From positions 1 to 34,475 of the forward strand of contig JAJEFK010000060.1 of the NCBI GenBank assembly GCA_022820505.1: DNA of 34,475 nucleotides. Reading direction: 5' to 3'. This document shows, in pieces, positions 34,368-34,475 of this stretch. How positions within the stretch are numbered: position 1 is the first letter of the stretch; the number at the start of each line of letters is the position of its first letter. The notes beneath the pieces were generated by a model, which saw only the letters and a program-made list of their open reading frames with translations, did not search any database and was not told the DNA's origin. The DNA comes from Acidimicrobiia bacterium. GTDB taxonomy: Bacteria > Actinomycetota > Acidimicrobiia > Acidimicrobiales > Poriferisodalaceae. Both the position numbers and the translations under genes were made by a program.

Positions 34368-34475
34368 GGCTCCAGCGGTCGCGGTGGTCGATGAGTTTGA
34401 TGGTGATGATCAGTGCGACGGCGAGTGCGAGCTGGGCGAGGCGGTGGCGGGGCTGGCGGTCGGTGTTTCGTCGGA
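34360..34475 (-). CDS. C-terminal end of an ORF entering from the right edge, possibly a transposase
   Basis: The last 37 codons of a minus-strand frame, ending at TGA (34360-34362). The visible residues include RRNTDRQPRHRLAQL, then LALAVALIITIKLIDH, and the end RDRWSPQ. An Arg/His-rich stretch followed by a hydrophobic helix and a basic tail resembles the C-terminus of some IS5/IS4-type transposases. The inverted repeat at its 3' end supports a mobile element. The piece is too short for a firm call and could be any small protein end. Confidence 0.35.
   Translation of the reverse strand, partial: RRNTDRQPRHRLAQLALAVALIITIKLIDHRDRWSPQ

Overview
This is a high-GC, gene-dense window of roughly 34.5 kb with almost no intergenic space. 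Gene content points to an actinobacterium (Actinomycetota), most likely of the Acidimicrobiia type; the class is my inference and was not computed. The reasons are coenzyme F420 genes (cofD, cofE), an LCP wall ligase, a secreted protein combining cell-wall-binding repeats with a SpoIID domain, an LpdA-type flavoprotein, a biotin carboxylase/BCCP fusion, and a DUF5719 protein beside a large family-2 glycosyltransferase. I see no rRNA, tRNA or CRISPR array.

Layout. At 1-600 (-) is the start of a large membrane protein that runs off the left edge, divergent from ftsH (696-2648, +). At 2645-11441 (-) is a four-gene cell-surface operon: SpoIID/CWB2 protein, GT2 membrane protein, DUF5719 protein and membrane thioredoxin. 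At 11552-14281 (+) are gmd, cofD and cofE. At 14278-21758 (-) is a tightly packed run, in transcription order: moeB/moeZ-like with rhodanese, lpdA-like, LCP protein, ugd, a His-rich membrane protein, and a sugar-1-phosphate nucleotidyltransferase. A sirtuin (21968-22783, -) is divergent from a small putative DNA-binding protein (22945-23673, +) across an AT-rich control region. Then come pepA (-), birA (-), the divergent accC-BCCP fusion (+), a dolichol-phosphate-mannose-synthase-like GT2 (-), a four-gene ABC exporter operon (29068-32760, -), and an HpaB-family flavin monooxygenase (-). The right edge holds an inverted repeat and the end of an ORF that may be a transposase.

How the genes work together. 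Much of the window serves the envelope: nucleotide-sugar supply (the nucleotidyltransferase, gmd, ugd), glycosyl transfer (two GT2 proteins and the left-edge membrane protein), ligation of glycopolymer to peptidoglycan (LCP), and wall binding or remodelling (CWB2-SpoIID). The F420 genes lie among these. birA is divergent from its expected substrate, the biotin-carrying carboxylase.

Most notable signals. (1) Four transcription-unit starts have a TANNNT box followed by exactly six bases and then an ATG/GTG with no Shine-Dalgarno, which suggests widespread leaderless transcription. (2) A 30-bp perfect-arm inverted repeat lies in an isolated AT-rich patch between the sirtuin and a putative winged-helix gene. 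(3) A small membrane protein of unknown function carries a dense HTHGDGLIHIHPFH motif inside the nucleotide-sugar operon. (4) The large GT2 has lost its usual acidic catalytic motifs. (5) The MoeB-like protein has its rhodanese domain at the N-terminus.
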